A stretch of DNA of 64,000 bases from an uncultured Halomonas sp. (GCF_947501415.1 NZ_CANMVL010000009.1:124001-188000), one strand, 5' to 3'; numbered from the stretch's first letter, positions 49,047-59,245 are shown. Notes: generated from the sequence alone by a model not told the origin. Made by a program: numbers and translations.

Positions 49047-49487
49047 TTACTCCCCCCCACTCGGCGGCTCGGAGATCAGGCCGACGCTACCGACGCCGGC
49101 GGTCTGCAGCGTGCCCATCAGGGTCACCACCTGGCCATAGGAGACATTGCGATCACCGCGCAGCATCACCGGGGTGCCGGGCTTGCGTTCAAGCAGGATG
49201 ATCACGCGATCGGCCAGCTCCTCGAGAGGCATGGCGGTCTCGTCACCACCGATGGAGAGATAGTGCTGCCCCTCGCGATCCACCGACACGATGATGGGGT
49301 CACTATCTTCCGGAGGATCGATGGGCTCCGAGGTCACCTGAGGCAGGTCGACATCCACCCCCTGAGTCAACATCGGCGCGGTGATCATGAAGATGACCAG
49401 CAACACCAGCATGACGTCGATAAAGGGAACCACATTGATCTCGGCGAGGGGCTTGCGGGCTCCCCCGCGATGAAAGGGTCCATGCAT
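49047..49487 (-). CDS. tolR: Tol-Pal system proton-channel subunit TolR
   Basis: A 146-residue inner-membrane protein of the ExbD/TolR family. It has one membrane helix (about 18-38, including the conserved aspartate in VPFIDVMLVLLVIFMIT) and a periplasmic domain ending TAGVGSVGLISEP. It couples the proton gradient to TolA with TolQ. AGGGAG lies upstream of the ATG. Confidence 0.95.
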   Translation of the reverse strand: MHGPFHRGGARKPLAEINVVPFIDVMLVLLVIFMITAPMLTQGVDVDLPQVTSEPIDPPEDSDPIIVSVDREGQHYLSIGGDETAMPLEELADRVIILLERKPGTPVMLRGDRNVSYGQVVTLMGTLQTAGVGSVGLISEPPSGGE

Positions 49488-49499
49488 GACGTGACTCCC

Positions 49500-50189
49500 T
49501 CAGGCGCCGCCGGCGTCGGACCGACCCTGCAAGTTGCGATGCAGGATGGAGTGGAACTCCTCGGCGAAATCCTCGTACTTGCCAAGCAGTCGACCCGATT
49601 CGGCGGAGAGCCGGTTGTAGAAGACCACCGCCGGGATGGCGGCAAACAGGCCCATGGCGGTGGCTATCAGCGCTTCGGCAATCCAGGGGGCGACGGTGGA
49701 GAGAGTCGCCTGTTGGGCCATGGAGAGCGACTGGAAGGAGCCCATGATGCCCCATACCGTGCCGAACAGGCCGATATAGGGACTGGCCGAGGCCACGGTG
49801 GCGAGAAACACCAGGTGCAGGTTGAGTCGCTCCTCCTCCCGGGACCAGGCCACGCGCATGCTGCGCTGGACGCCGTCGAGGATCGCCTGGGGGCTTCGGG
49901 TCTTGGGCATCAGGCGGTTGAACTCGCGAAAGCCGGCACGAAAAATATGCTCGGCGCCCTGGGTCTCCTGCTCCGGGGGCACCTCGCGATAGAGCTCGTT
50001 GAGGTCGACACCGGACCAGAAGCGATCCTCGAAACCACGATGGGCCTTGCGGGCGCGGCGCATCATGAAGGTGCGCTGGAAGATCACGACCCACGACAGG
50101 ATCGAGCCCACCGTAAGCAGCAGCATGACCAGCTGCACCACGGTGCTGGCGTTCATGATCAGATGGGGGATGGACATGGCGTCGTTCAC
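49500..50189 (-). CDS. tolQ: Tol-Pal system proton-channel subunit TolQ
   Basis: A 229-residue inner-membrane protein of the ExbB/TolQ family with three membrane helices (about 16-36, 130-150 and 170-190) and the conserved ASPYIGLFGTVWGIM segment. The start is a GTG at 50189 (GTG-AAC-GAC-GCC-ATG) with GAGGA 7 nt upstream; the ATG four codons later (50177) is the alternative. It heads tolQRAB-pal-cpoB after ybgC. Confidence 0.93.
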   Translation of the reverse strand: MNDAMSIPHLIMNASTVVQLVMLLLTVGSILSWVVIFQRTFMMRRARKAHRGFEDRFWSGVDLNELYREVPPEQETQGAEHIFRAGFREFNRLMPKTRSPQAILDGVQRSMRVAWSREEERLNLHLVFLATVASASPYIGLFGTVWGIMGSFQSLSMAQQATLSTVAPWIAEALIATAMGLFAAIPAVVFYNRLSAESGRLLGKYEDFAEEFHSILHRNLQGRSDAGGA

Positions 50190-50200
50190 GGGAATCCTCG

Positions 50201-50617
50201 TCAGGCTTGGGATTGAGCAGAAGTGGGATGCAGCAGCTCGGCGAGCGGGGCCGGCCAGGGGATCGGCCTATGGCGTCTGGCATCGATACAGGCGATGTCG
50301 ACCCGGGCTTCGCACAGAGGTTCCCCGAGGCGGGTCACCCGCTGCTCGAACTGCAACCGAACACGTCCAGCGGTCAGCACATCGGCACTCACCTCGAGGG
50401 CGTCATCCAGCCTGGCAGACGAGAGGTAGCGGCACTCGAGGCGGTGGACCACCAGCTGCACGCCGCTCTCGAACAGCTCGTGCTGGGTGATGCCCCGGGC
50501 GCGCAGCCACTCGCTGCGCGCCCGCTCCATGTACTTGAGGTAATTGACGTAGTAGACGATACCACCGGCATCGGTATCCTCGATATAGACTCTTACCGGG
50601 AAGCGAAAACCGCTCAT
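50201..50617 (-). CDS. ybgC: Acyl-CoA thioester hydrolase YbgC
   Basis: A 138-residue hotdog-fold thioesterase with the active-site segment [28 protein letters not shown]. It hydrolyses short-chain acyl-CoA or acyl-ACP in the cytosol; its role in the Tol system is unclear. Its start overlaps the ruvB stop by 4 bp, and tolQ follows after 11 bases. Confidence 0.93.
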   Translation of the reverse strand: MSGFRFPVRVYIEDTDAGGIVYYVNYLKYMERARSEWLRARGITQHELFESGVQLVVHRLECRYLSSARLDDALEVSADVLTAGRVRLQFEQRVTRLGEPLCEARVDIACIDARRHRPIPWPAPLAELLHPTSAQSQA

Positions 50618-51651
50618 GGCCGTGTCTCCCCCGCTGCATCCTCGGCATCCGCCGAGGGGGCCAGGCCGAAATGTAACCAGGCCTGACGGGTAACGACGCG
50701 ACCTCGAGCGGTACGCATCATCAGCCCCTGCTGGATCAGGTAGGGCTCGATCACGTCCTCGATGGTGTCTCGCTCCTCGCCGATGGCGGCGGCCAGGGAG
50801 TCCACCCCCACCGGCCCCCCATCGAACTTCTCGATCATCGCGACCAGCAGGCGGCGATCCATATGGTCGAGGCCATGCTGGTCCACGTGAAGCATGTCCA
50901 GGGCACGATCGGCGATGGCGGCATCGATATGGCCATTGCCGCGAACCTCGGCATAGTCACGCACCCGACGCAGCAGCCGATTGGCGATACGCGGCGTGCC
51001 GCGGGAGCGACGTGCCACCTCGAGGGCACCCTCCGGGTCGGCATCGACCCCCATCAGGCGAGCCGAGCGGGCCACGATCTCGGTAAGCTCCTCGATGGCA
51101 TAGAATTCAAGCCGCTGAACGATGCCAAAGCGGTCGCGCAGCGGTGAGGTGAGAAGCCCCGCTCGGGTGGTGGCGCCGACCAGGGTGAAGGGAGGCAGGT
51201 CGAGCTTGATGGAGCGCGCCGCCGGCCCCTCTCCGATCACGATATCGAGCTGGAAGTCCTCCATGGCGGGATAGAGAATCTCTTCCACCACCGCCGAGAG
51301 GCGATGGATCTCGTCGATAAACAGCACATCACCGGGCTCGAGGTTGGTGAGCATGGCGGCAAGGTCGCCTGCGCGCTCCAGCACCGGTCCGGAGGTCGAC
51401 TTGAGCCCGACCCCCATCTCTTCGGCGATGATATTGGCCAGCGTCGTCTTGCCGAGCCCCGGGGGGCCGAAGATGAGGGTGTGGTCGAGACTCTCGCTGC
51501 GCCCGCGAGCCGCTCCGATAAAGATATCGAGTTGTTCGCGTACCCGAGGCTGACCGATGTAGTCGGTCAGCCGCTTGGGGCGGATGGCGCGGTCGACGGG
51601 CTCTTCCCCTTCGCGGACGTCGGCGGCGATCAGGCGGTCGCTCTCCAGCAT
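50614..51651 (-). CDS. ruvB: Holliday junction branch migration helicase RuvB
   Basis: The AAA+ motor that drives Holliday junction branch migration with RuvA. The 345-residue protein has Walker [12 protein letters not shown], Walker [12 protein letters not shown] and the winged-helix C-terminus ([25 protein letters not shown]). Starts 4 bases after ruvA and overlaps ybgC by 4 bp. Confidence 0.96.
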   Translation of the reverse strand: MLESDRLIAADVREGEEPVDRAIRPKRLTDYIGQPRVREQLDIFIGAARGRSESLDHTLIFGPPGLGKTTLANIIAEEMGVGLKSTSGPVLERAGDLAAMLTNLEPGDVLFIDEIHRLSAVVEEILYPAMEDFQLDIVIGEGPAARSIKLDLPPFTLVGATTRAGLLTSPLRDRFGIVQRLEFYAIEELTEIVARSARLMGVDADPEGALEVARRSRGTPRIANRLLRRVRDYAEVRGNGHIDAAIADRALDMLHVDQHGLDHMDRRLLVAMIEKFDGGPVGVDSLAAAIGEERDTIEDVIEPYLIQQGLMMRTARGRVVTRQAWLHFGLAPSADAEDAAGETRP

Positions 51652-51655
51652 GGCG

Positions 51656-52267
51656 CTACCCCGCCATCCGGCGGCTGAGGGCCGCCTTGATCATGGCTTC
51701 GGTGGAGGGCTCGCCCTCCAGGCCGGCGAGCATCCTGGATGCCTCGGCCGGCTTGTAGCCGAGGCTGACCAGCGCCGCTTCGGCGTCGGCCAGCGTGTCC
51801 CTTGGCGAGCCCGCGGGGGGCTCGCCCTCTCCCCCGTCCAACAGGGCGGCCTCTGGGGTCTTCCAATGGGGGAAACGGTCGCGCATCTCGATGATCAACC
51901 GCTCGGCGGTCTTCTTGCCGACCCCGGGGAGTCGCGTCAGGGACTTGATGTCATCATCCAGAACACAGCGCCGAAAGGCGCCCTCATCCATACCCGAGAG
52001 AATCGCCAATGCCAGCTTGGGCCCCACCCCGTTGACCTTGATCAGGGCGCGGAACAGGGTGCGCTCCTGCTCGCGCAGAAAGCCATACAGCAGGTGAGCA
52101 TCATCCCGGACGGTGAGGTGCGTGTAGAGAGAAATCGTTTCGCCGGCGGCCGGCAGCGCCACCAGTGTGGTCATGGACGCTTCCAGCTCATAGCCGACGC
52201 CGGCCACATCTACCACCAACCAGGGGGGCTGTTTATCGAGAAGCGTACCTCGCAGGCGTCCGATCAT
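51656..52267 (-). CDS. ruvA: Holliday junction binding protein RuvA
   Basis: Binds four-way junctions as a tetramer. The 203-residue protein has the N-terminal OB fold ([28 protein letters not shown]), HhH motifs ([28 protein letters not shown]) and the C-terminal RuvB-binding domain ([20 protein letters not shown]). The ATG at 52267 is followed by the family N-terminus; upstream frame sequence is not conserved. It is 135 bases from ruvC and has its own candidate promoter. Confidence 0.95.
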   Translation of the reverse strand: MIGRLRGTLLDKQPPWLVVDVAGVGYELEASMTTLVALPAAGETISLYTHLTVRDDAHLLYGFLREQERTLFRALIKVNGVGPKLALAILSGMDEGAFRRCVLDDDIKSLTRLPGVGKKTAERLIIEMRDRFPHWKTPEAALLDGGEGEPPAGSPRDTLADAEAALVSLGYKPAEASRMLAGLEGEPSTEAMIKAALSRRMAG

Positions 52268-52319
52268 CGAAAGTCGTATCCTTGCATCAGGGAAGACGGC
52301 AGAGGCCGTCGATGCCGCC

Positions 52320-52348
52320 ACTATACTGGTCGGTCACAGGGCTGACCA
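52320..52348 (-). promoter_or_regulatory. Candidate promoter of ruvAB
   Basis: On the minus strand, TGGTCA (52343-52348) and TATAGT (52320-52325) are separated by 17 bases. The -35 and -10 boxes overlap a 7-bp inverted repeat, ACTGGTC and GACCAGT. The region does not contain a good LexA box. Confidence 0.4.
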
Positions 52349-52402
52349 GTCCAGCAGAACGGCGTTCGAGAACATCAATCACGTCGCCATATGGCGACAG
52401 TG

Positions 52403-52942
52403 TCAGGGGCGAAAATCCCGCCAGGAAGCGCCCTTGCGCCGGCTGCGATGACCTCCGAAGCTACCGCTGGTCAACAGGCCCCGACGCGCATGGGCGTGGG
52501 TCAAGGCGATGGCCAGGGCATCCGCGGCATCGGCCTGGGGCGTCGCGGAGAGCCCCAATATGGCGGTGACCATATGCTGGACCTGGAGCTTGTCGGCGCG
52601 CCCCGACCCGGTGACCGCCTGCTTGATCTGGCGAGGCCCATATTCGCTCACCGCCAACCCGTGGTTGGCGGCACACACGATGGCGGTGCCTCGTGCCTGG
52701 CCCAGCTTCAGGGCGGAGTCGGCATTCTTCGATATCACTACCTGTTCGATGGCGAACTCGACCGGGCGGTGCACGGCGATCAACTCGGCAACGCCGGCAT
52801 AGACCTGGGCGAGCTTCTGGGCCAGGTCGTCGGCACGAATGCGAATGCAGCCACTGGCTACATAACGCGGCGTGGCGCTCGCCACATCCAGCACACCATA
52901 GCCGGTGATGCGCGAGCCGGGATCGATGCCGAGTATCAGCAT
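52403..52942 (-). CDS. ruvC: Holliday junction resolvase RuvC
   Basis: A 179-residue endonuclease that cuts four-way junctions. All four catalytic residues are present at the E. coli positions: Asp7, Glu66, Asp138 and Asp141. The ATG at 52942 begins [17 protein letters not shown], the conserved N-terminus. It follows yebC by 9 bases. Confidence 0.95.
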   Translation of the reverse strand: MLILGIDPGSRITGYGVLDVASATPRYVASGCIRIRADDLAQKLAQVYAGVAELIAVHRPVEFAIEQVVISKNADSALKLGQARGTAIVCAANHGLAVSEYGPRQIKQAVTGSGRADKLQVQHMVTAILGLSATPQADAADALAIALTHAHARRGLLTSGSFGGHRSRRKGASWRDFRP

Positions 52943-52951
52943 GAGTCGGCC

Positions 52952-53701
52952 TCAGTCGATGGCATCGAGCACGGCATCGTCAAACTCCGCGTTGGTGGTG
53001 ACATTCTGGACGTCATCCAGGTCCTCGAGCATATCGATCAGCCGGATCACCTTGCGAGCCAACTCCTCGTCGGCGATGGGCGTGGTAGTCTCCGGGAACA
53101 GCCCCAGCTCACTGCGTTCCGGCGTTATCCCTGCCTCGATCAGGGCCTCCTTGACCTCATGGTATGCATCGGGGCTGGTGACCACCTCCAGGCTGTCGTC
53201 CTCCAGGGTCACGATATCCTCGGGTTCGGCCTCCAGGGTGGCCTCAATCACCGCCTCTTCCGAGAGGCCAGCGGGGAGCGCCAGGCGCCCCTGCTTGTGA
53301 AACATGAAGGCCACCGAGCCGCTAGTGCCGAGGTTGCCACCACTCTTGTTGAAGGCGTGTCGCACCTCGGAGACGGTACGGTTGCGGTTATCGGTGAGAC
53401 ACTCGACCATCACCGCCACTCCCTCCGGCCCATAGCCTTCGTAGATGCACTCCTCCATGGCGTCGCCATCGACATTGCCGGCGCCACGATCGATGGCGCG
53501 CTGCACGGTGTCCTTGGCCATATTGCTGGACAGTGCCTTGTCGACGGCGGCGCGCAGACGCGGATTATCCGCCGGGTCCGCGCCACCCTGGCGCGCGGCC
53601 ACGGTCAGTTCACGAATCAGCTTATTGAAGATCTTGCCGCGCTTGGCGTCCTGAGCCGCCTTGCGATGCTTGATGTTGGACCACTTGCTGTGCCCAGCCA
53701 T
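52952..53701 (-). CDS. yebC: YebC/PmpR family transcriptional regulator or translation factor
   Basis: A 249-residue protein of the universal YebC/TACO1 family. It starts [21 protein letters not shown], as expected, with AAGGAG 6 nt upstream. Members affect transcription of several genes and, in recent work, translation of polyproline stretches. It lies between aspS and ruvC as in many Proteobacteria. The frame is open to 53758, but the conserved start is at 53701. Confidence 0.93.
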   Translation of the reverse strand: MAGHSKWSNIKHRKAAQDAKRGKIFNKLIRELTVAARQGGADPADNPRLRAAVDKALSSNMAKDTVQRAIDRGAGNVDGDAMEECIYEGYGPEGVAVMVECLTDNRNRTVSEVRHAFNKSGGNLGTSGSVAFMFHKQGRLALPAGLSEEAVIEATLEAEPEDIVTLEDDSLEVVTSPDAYHEVKEALIEAGITPERSELGLFPETTTPIADEELARKVIRLIDMLEDLDDVQNVTTNAEFDDAVLDAID

Positions 53702-53726
53702 TCTCTTCTCCTTGGCTTCAACATGA

Positions 53727-53751
53727 CACCGGCGCCCCTCGGGCGCCGGTG
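53727..53751 (-). terminator. Hairpin between aspS and yebC
   Basis: A perfect 11-bp stem, CACCGGCGCCC with GGGCGCCGGTG, around loop CTC, 25 bases after the aspS stop. There is no strong T-run, so it may attenuate rather than end transcription before yebC. Confidence 0.55.
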
Positions 53752-53776
53752 TGATCACTTCGGGTCGGAGTCGCCG

Positions 53777-55558
53777 TTACTCGCCGGCGGTCTCCGCCCT
53801 CGCCTTCTGCCGCAGGCGGATATTGAGCTCCTTCAGCTGGTCGCCACTGACCTCGCCCGGGGCGTCGGTCATCAGGCAGGCCGCGCTCTGGGTCTTGGGG
53901 AAGGCGATCACCTCGCGAATGGTACGTCCGCCGGTCATCAGCATCACCAGTCGATCGAGCCCGAAGGCCAGGCCACCGTGGGGCGGAGCGCCGTACTGGA
54001 GGGCGTCGAGCAGGAAGCCGAACTTCTCACGAGCCTCCTCTTCGCCGATGCCGAGAATCTCGAATACCTGGCGCTGCATCGCCTGATCATGGATACGAAT
54101 GGAGCCACCGCCCAGCTCGGTGCCGTTGAGCACCATGTCATAGGCCCGTGAGAGCGCCCCGGCGGGGTTCTCCTTGAGCTCCTCGGGGCTGCAGGCCGGC
54201 GAGGTGAAGGGGTGGTGCAGCGGGCTCAGGCGGCCATTGTCGTCGGCCTCGAACATCGGGAAATCCACCACCCACAGTGGCGACCACTCCTGGGTATAGA
54301 GGTCGAGATCCTCACCCAGCTTGACCCGCAGCGCGCCGATCGCCTCGTTGACGATGCGTGCCTTGTCGGCACCGAAGAAGATGATGTCGCCATCCTCGGC
54401 ACCCACCCGCTCGAGCAGCTCCTCGACCACGTTCTCCATGAACTTGACGATGGGCGACTGCAGTCCCTCGAGGCCCTTGGCGCGCTCGTTGACCTTGATC
54501 CAGGCCAGCCCCTTGGCACCGTAGATGCCGACGAACTTGGTGTACTCGTCGATCTCCTTGCGGGAAAGCTTGGCTCCGCCCGGCACCCGCAGGGCGGCCA
54601 CGCGACCGTCGTCGGCACTGGCCGGCCCGGAGAAGACCTTGAAGTCGACCTGCTTCATCAGATCGTCGACGTCGGTAAGCTCGAGCGGAATACGCAGATC
54701 GGGCTTGTCGGAGCCGTAGCGGTTCATCGCCTCCTGCCAGGTCATGCGCGGGAAGTCGGGAAGCTCCACGCTGAGCACGTCCTGGAAGAGTTGGCGAATC
54801 ATCGCCTCGGTGATGCCCATGATGTCCTCTTCCTCCACGAAGGAGGCCTCGAGGTCGATCTGGGTGAACTCCGGCTGACGGTCGGCGCGCAGGTCCTCGT
54901 CGCGGAAGCACTTGGCGATCTGGTAGTAGCGATCGAAACCCGCCACCATCAGCAGCTGCTTGAAGAGCTGCGGCGACTGGGGCAGTGCGAAGAAGCTGCC
55001 CGCATGGGTACGGCTCGGCACCAGATAGTCACGGGCACCCTCGGGGGTGGCGCGGGTCAGGATCGGGGTCTCGATGTCGAGGAAGCCCTGCCCCTCGAGG
55101 TAGGCCCGCACGCTGTGAGAGATGCGTGAGCGCAGACGCAACTTGTCGATCATCTCGGGGCGACGCAGGTCGATATAGCGGTGCTTGAGACGCACCTCCT
55201 CGCCCACCTTGCCGTGCTCGTCGAGCTGGAACGGCGGCGTGGCGGCGGTATTGAGCACTTCTACCTGCTTGGCCAGCACCTCGATCATGCCGGTGGGCAT
55301 GTTGGGGTTCTGCGTGCCCTCGGGGCGCAGCCGCACGCGGCCCTGGATGCGCAGCACAAACTCGCTGCGGGCGCGGTCGGCATTGGCGAAGGCCTCGGCG
55401 GTGTCGGGGTCGACCACGACCTGGGCGATACCATCACGATCGCGCATGTCGAGGAAGATCACGCCCCCGTGGTCACGGCGGCGGTGAACCCAGCCGCACA
55501 GGGTGACCGTCTGGTCCACCAGGGTCTCGTTGAGCTGGCCGCAATAATGGCTGCGCAT
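53777..55558 (-). CDS. aspS: Aspartyl-tRNA synthetase
   Basis: Charges tRNA-Asp. The 593-residue class II enzyme has an N-terminal anticodon-binding OB fold, motif 2 ([21 protein letters not shown]), a bacterial GAD insertion domain and motif 3 ([15 protein letters not shown]). The start at 55558 encodes [11 protein letters not shown], the family N-terminus. It is between fmdB and yebC. Confidence 0.97.
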   Translation of the reverse strand: MRSHYCGQLNETLVDQTVTLCGWVHRRRDHGGVIFLDMRDRDGIAQVVVDPDTAEAFANADRARSEFVLRIQGRVRLRPEGTQNPNMPTGMIEVLAKQVEVLNTAATPPFQLDEHGKVGEEVRLKHRYIDLRRPEMIDKLRLRSRISHSVRAYLEGQGFLDIETPILTRATPEGARDYLVPSRTHAGSFFALPQSPQLFKQLLMVAGFDRYYQIAKCFRDEDLRADRQPEFTQIDLEASFVEEEDIMGITEAMIRQLFQDVLSVELPDFPRMTWQEAMNRYGSDKPDLRIPLELTDVDDLMKQVDFKVFSGPASADDGRVAALRVPGGAKLSRKEIDEYTKFVGIYGAKGLAWIKVNERAKGLEGLQSPIVKFMENVVEELLERVGAEDGDIIFFGADKARIVNEAIGALRVKLGEDLDLYTQEWSPLWVVDFPMFEADDNGRLSPLHHPFTSPACSPEELKENPAGALSRAYDMVLNGTELGGGSIRIHDQAMQRQVFEILGIGEEEAREKFGFLLDALQYGAPPHGGLAFGLDRLVMLMTGGRTIREVIAFPKTQSAACLMTDAPGEVSGDQLKELNIRLRQKARAETAGE

Positions 55559-55624
55559 GTCGTGTCCTGTTCTGTTGCGTGGTGTAAGTCAAATAGTGTT
55601 CGAGTAACGGGGTCGAACCGCTAG

Positions 55625-55652
55625 GGGGTGGCGGCCCTCGGGCCACCACCCC
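55625..55652 (-). terminator. Hairpin between fmdB and aspS
   Basis: GGGGTGG, one mismatch, GGCC, loop CTCG, then the complement, starting 6 bases after the fmdB stop. No T-run follows. Confidence 0.5.
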
Positions 55653-55658
55653 ATCCTG

Positions 55659-55898
55659 CTAGTCTGGCGTGGCGCCGGAGGAGGCGCCGCCATCATCGGC
55701 AAGGTTCTTCTTGTTGCCGGACTTGAAGTCGGTCTCGTACCAACCGTCGCCGGCCAGGCGGAAGCCGGCAGCGGAGACCAGGCGGGTCAGCGCCGAGGTC
55801 GTGCAGGCGGGACAGTCGGTCAACGGCTCGGCGCTCAACTTCTGAAGCTTCTCGAGGCGATGGCCGCAAGCCTTGCACTCGTATTCGTAGATGGGCAT
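55659..55898 (-). CDS. FmdB-family zinc-ribbon protein
   Basis: A 79-residue protein with a zinc ribbon: Cys8, Cys11, Cys29 and Cys32 (ECKACGH, DCPACTT). Its N-terminus MPIYEYECKACGH is the family hallmark, often found upstream of aspS. Function is unknown. The ATG at 55898 is preceded by GGAG about 11 nt upstream; the open frame beyond it has no homology. Confidence 0.9.
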   Translation of the reverse strand: MPIYEYECKACGHRLEKLQKLSAEPLTDCPACTTSALTRLVSAAGFRLAGDGWYETDFKSGNKKNLADDGGASSGATPD

Positions 55899-56003
55899 GG
55901 TTTGATCACTCCAAATCGTCACTACCCAGTTCAGGACGCGGTCGGGCCCGGCCCGACCCCAATGGATATGGGGCCGAGCTTGGCGCCTTCCAAGCCTGCC
56001 AAA

Positions 56004-56022
56004 GCGCGTTATTATAGCGCGC
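56004..56022 (+). promoter_or_regulatory. Inverted-repeat promoter-like element upstream of the hydroxyacid dehydrogenase
   Basis: GCGCGTTAT-T-ATAGCGCGC, inverted with one mismatch, encloses a TATTAT/TATAGC-type -10 about 50 bases before the next gene. No clear -35 is visible. Confidence 0.35.
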
Positions 56023-56070
56023 CTCATACCTGTGCGGGCAAGGCGCCCCTCATCCAACGAGGAACCTGTA

Positions 56071-57009
56071 ATGAAAGCCGTCCTTCTCGATGCCGCAAGC
56101 CTCGGTCCCGATATCGACCTCGATCCCCTTTACGAACAGGTAGACGAGCTGGTGGTACACCAGCGCAGTACCACTCACGAGGCCCAGGCCAGGCTGACAG
56201 ACGCCGAGGTCGCCATCGTCAACAAGGTGGTCCTGGATGCCGCGACAATTGAAGCGCTGCCCTCCCTGAAGCTGATCTGCGTGCTGGCCACGGGCACCAA
56301 CAATATCGACATGGCCACGGCTCGTCGCCTGGGGATAGAGGTCAGGAACGTGACCGGTTACGGCACCGCCAGCGTCGCCCAGCACACCCTGATGCTGCTG
56401 CTGACCCTGGCCAATCGCCTGCCGCTCTATGGGCGCGATGTGGCGGCAGGTCGCTGGAACGAGAGCCCCTTCTTCTGCCTGATGGATCATCGCACCCTGC
56501 AGCTCGAAGGGAAGCATCTGGCCATTGTCGGGCAGGGGGAGCTGGGAGGGCGCGTGGCCCAGCTCGCCGAGGCCCTGGGCATGCGGGTGACCTTCACCGC
56601 CAGGCCTGGCAACGAGGCTCAGGATCAGCGTCCCGGCCTCGCCGAGCTGGCCCCGGAGGTCGACGCCATCAGCCTGCACTGCCCACTCAATGAAGCGACC
56701 CACCATCTGGTGGGGGGCGATCTGCTGGCCAGGGTCAAGCCTGGCGCCCTGCTGATCAACTGTGCCCGAGGCGGCATCATCGACGAGGTCGCGGCCCTGA
56801 CGGCCCTTCGCGAGGGGCGCCTCGGTGGACTGGCGGTCGATGTGCTCCCCGAGGAGCCACCTCGTGATGGCCACCCGCTGCTCGATGCCTTGAATGAACC
56901 GCTCAACCTGATCGTCACGCCCCACAATGCCTGGATCACCCCCGAGGCACGCCAGAATGTGGTGACACTGACGGCCAACAACCTGAGTGACTGGAAGCGG
57001 GGGCAGTGA
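56071..57009 (+). CDS. D-2-hydroxyacid dehydrogenase (NAD(P)-binding)
   Basis: A 312-residue enzyme of the D-isomer-specific 2-hydroxyacid dehydrogenase family, close to hydroxypyruvate/glycerate dehydrogenases. The nucleotide loop (IVGQGELGGRVAQLA), catalytic Arg (NCARGGIIDE) and His (TPHNAWITPEA) are present. It precedes a ribokinase-type kinase, overlapping its GTG alternative start by 4 bp. The substrate is unknown. GAGGAACC precedes the ATG. Confidence 0.88.
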   Translation: MKAVLLDAASLGPDIDLDPLYEQVDELVVHQRSTTHEAQARLTDAEVAIVNKVVLDAATIEALPSLKLICVLATGTNNIDMATARRLGIEVRNVTGYGTASVAQHTLMLLLTLANRLPLYGRDVAAGRWNESPFFCLMDHRTLQLEGKHLAIVGQGELGGRVAQLAEALGMRVTFTARPGNEAQDQRPGLAELAPEVDAISLHCPLNEATHHLVGGDLLARVKPGALLINCARGGIIDEVAALTALREGRLGGLAVDVLPEEPPRDGHPLLDALNEPLNLIVTPHNAWITPEARQNVVTLTANNLSDWKRGQ

Positions 57010-57011
57010 TC

Positions 57012-58001
57012 ATGCAGCGGCTCGACGACTCACAAGGCGCGGCCCGGGGCGACAGCGCTCCTCGGTTCCACTGCTATAACTTCGGCTCCATCAACCTCGA
57101 TCATGTCTATCGCGTACCCCACCTGGTGGCACCGGGGGAGACACTGGCGAGCCATGACTACAGCGTAGGGCTGGGTGGCAAGGGCGCCAACCAGTCACTG
57201 GCCATGGCCCGGGCCGCCGGATCCATCAGCCACTGGGGTCGCCTGGGGCAGCAGGATGCCTGGGCTCGTGACACCCTGTCCCGGGCCGGGGTCGACGTCG
57301 AGAGAGTGACGCTGCTCGATGGGCCCAGCGGCCACGCCATCATCCAGGTCGATGTCCAGGGAGAGAACGCCATCATCCTGTTCCCGGGGGCCAACCATGG
57401 CACCACCCAGGAGGAGCTGGCAGAGCTCGTTGCCACCACCCAGCCGGGCGACTGGTTGCTGCTGCAGAACGAATGCAGCGGCCTCGAGACGCTGATCTCC
57501 CTGGCCGTCGAGCATGGGCTGAAGGTAGCCTTCAACCCGGCGCCCATGGATGACAATGTGGCTCGGCTCCCGCTTCATCTGTGCTCACTGCTCTTCGTCA
57601 ACCGCACGGAGGCCGCCCTGCTTGTCGGGCTCCCCGTGGAGAGCGATGCCCAGGAGCTGCTCGATGCCCTGGCACAGCGACTACCCGAGGCCGAGATAGT
57701 ACTGACCCTGGGGGGAGAAGGCGCCTGGCACCAGCGGCACGGCATCTGCCGACATCAGCCGGCGATACCGGTCGTGGCCGTCGACACCACCGCGGCCGGC
57801 GACACCTTTATCGGCTACTACCTGGCAGCGCTCCAGGCTGGCAGGTCGATCGACGACTGCCTGCGTCATGCCGCTACCGCTGCGGCTCTCGGGGTACAGC
57901 GGTCCGGCGCTGCAGAGAGCATCCCCAGCCTCGATGAAGTCCAGCGCGCCCTGCAGGCCCCGATCTCCCCCGATGCTCCCGTCGACCCTCAAACCCCGTA
58001 A
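57012..58001 (+). CDS. Ribokinase-like PfkB-family carbohydrate kinase
   Basis: A 329-residue kinase with the GGKGANQSLA motif for the sugar and the DTTAAGDTFIG motif with the catalytic aspartate for ATP. It may phosphorylate ribose released by the next gene's nucleoside hydrolase. The first 20 residues are an extension not seen in E. coli RbsK. ATG at 57012 (or GTG at 57006). It lies between the dehydrogenase and the hydrolase genes. Confidence 0.87.
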   Translation: MQRLDDSQGAARGDSAPRFHCYNFGSINLDHVYRVPHLVAPGETLASHDYSVGLGGKGANQSLAMARAAGSISHWGRLGQQDAWARDTLSRAGVDVERVTLLDGPSGHAIIQVDVQGENAIILFPGANHGTTQEELAELVATTQPGDWLLLQNECSGLETLISLAVEHGLKVAFNPAPMDDNVARLPLHLCSLLFVNRTEAALLVGLPVESDAQELLDALAQRLPEAEIVLTLGGEGAWHQRHGICRHQPAIPVVAVDTTAAGDTFIGYYLAALQAGRSIDDCLRHAATAAALGVQRSGAAESIPSLDEVQRALQAPISPDAPVDPQTP

Positions 58002-58014
58002 CCCGGAGAGTAAT

Positions 58015-58956
58015 GTGACCCACTCCATCATCTTTGATACGGACCCGGGCGTGGACGATGCCCAGGCCATCGCCATCGCCCTGCGCCACCCGGAGATCGA
58101 CCTGCTTGGCATGACGACCACCTACGGCAACGTGGATGTCGAGACTGCAACCCACAACGCCCTGCTGCTCGCCGAGCTGGCCGGACGCGAGGTTCCCGTG
58201 GCCCAGGGCGCCGCGGCACCATTGATCAAGCCGCGCCACGCCCCTCCCGCCCATATTCATGGCGCCAATGGCCTGGGCAATATCACGCTGCCGACGGTAA
58301 GTGGTCAAGCGGAAAGTCGGTGTGCCGCGCAGTTCATCGTCGATACGGTGAATGAGCGCCCTGGAGAGGTGACCCTGGTCGCCGTTGGCCCCTTGGGCAA
58401 TCTGGCGGCGGCGCTACAGCTAGACCCGACGCTTGTCGACAAGGTGAAGGGCGTGGTCGTTATGGGGGGCTCCATCCGTGAAGGGGGAAACGTGACCCCC
58501 GTGGCCGAAGCCAATATGTTCAATGATCCGGATGCCGCGGCTCGGGTGCTTACCGCTGGCTGGCCATTGACCCTGGTGGGCCTGGATGTCACCCATCGCT
58601 GCGTGCTGACTCCAGCCCATATGGCGCGTATCGAGGCCGGCCAAGGCGAACTCGGCCGGGTGCTGGCAGGCAGTTACGCCTTCTACCGTGACTTCTATCA
58701 GTCGGCTCTGGGCATCGACGGTTGCTGTCCCCACGATAGCTGCGCCCTGGCCTGGCTGCTGCGCCCGGAGCTGTTCACCACCTCACGGGGCCACCTCTCG
58801 GTGGTGACCGAGGGGAACGCCGAGGGCCAGACACTCTTCGCACCCGAGGGACGTGGCTTTATCGAGGAGCGCTGGTCGCGCACTCCGCTGGTGGATGTGT
58901 GCCTCGGGGTCGAGGGCCAGGCCGTCAGCGACTGGATCGCCGAGGTGCTGGCCTGA
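58015..58956 (+). CDS. Inosine/uridine-preferring nucleoside hydrolase
   Basis: Splits ribonucleosides to base and ribose in the cytosol. The 313-residue protein has the calcium-binding DTDPGVDDAQAI motif (Asp8, Asp10, Asp14, Asp15). It also has the VVMGGSIREGGNVTPVAEANMFNDPDAA segment and the active-site HDSCAL region. GTG start at 58015 with GGAG upstream. It follows the ribokinase-like gene by 13 bases, making a nucleoside salvage pair. Confidence 0.93.
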   Translation: MTHSIIFDTDPGVDDAQAIAIALRHPEIDLLGMTTTYGNVDVETATHNALLLAELAGREVPVAQGAAAPLIKPRHAPPAHIHGANGLGNITLPTVSGQAESRCAAQFIVDTVNERPGEVTLVAVGPLGNLAAALQLDPTLVDKVKGVVVMGGSIREGGNVTPVAEANMFNDPDAAARVLTAGWPLTLVGLDVTHRCVLTPAHMARIEAGQGELGRVLAGSYAFYRDFYQSALGIDGCCPHDSCALAWLLRPELFTTSRGHLSVVTEGNAEGQTLFAPEGRGFIEERWSRTPLVDVCLGVEGQAVSDWIAEVLA

Positions 58957-58972
58957 GCCGTCAATCTCCCGC

Positions 58973-59245
58973 CTAGCCGGTACGAAAGTCATCCGGGGCA
59001 TGCGTCTCGACAACATTGAACTCCACATGGGTAACCCGGGCATGTTCCGGGCCCCTCCAGAGCCACTCACCGACCTCCCGGACCGCTTCGGGTCGGCCGC
59101 AAAGCAGCACCTCCACCCGGCCGTCAGGCAGATTGATCGCATGGCCGGTCAGGCCCTGCTGCAGCGCCTGCTCCTGGGTGGCACGGCGATACCAGACGCC
59201 CTGAACCTTGCCGGTCACCAGGGCCTTCACGCAGGTCGTCTCCAT
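58973..59245 (-). CDS. Acylphosphatase
   Basis: Hydrolyses acyl phosphates such as carbamoyl phosphate. The 90-residue protein has the phosphate loop GKVQGVWYRR with Arg20 and the substrate asparagine in NLPDGRVE (Asn38). AAGGAG precedes the ATG by 6 nt. It converges with the nucleoside hydrolase gene. Confidence 0.93.
   Translation of the reverse strand: METTCVKALVTGKVQGVWYRRATQEQALQQGLTGHAINLPDGRVEVLLCGRPEAVREVGEWLWRGPEHARVTHVEFNVVETHAPDDFRTG

Noticed and set aside
49038-50216. 392-residue open frame on the plus strand
   Set aside because: Antisense to tolR and tolQ.
52325-52350. LexA (SOS) box upstream of ruvA
   Set aside because: The sequence CTGTGACCGACCAGTA keeps only the left half of CTGT-N8-ACAG; the palindrome fits a promoter symmetry better.
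52391-54151. 586-residue open frame on the plus strand
   Set aside because: Antisense to ruvC, yebC and the end of aspS, all of which are conserved proteins.
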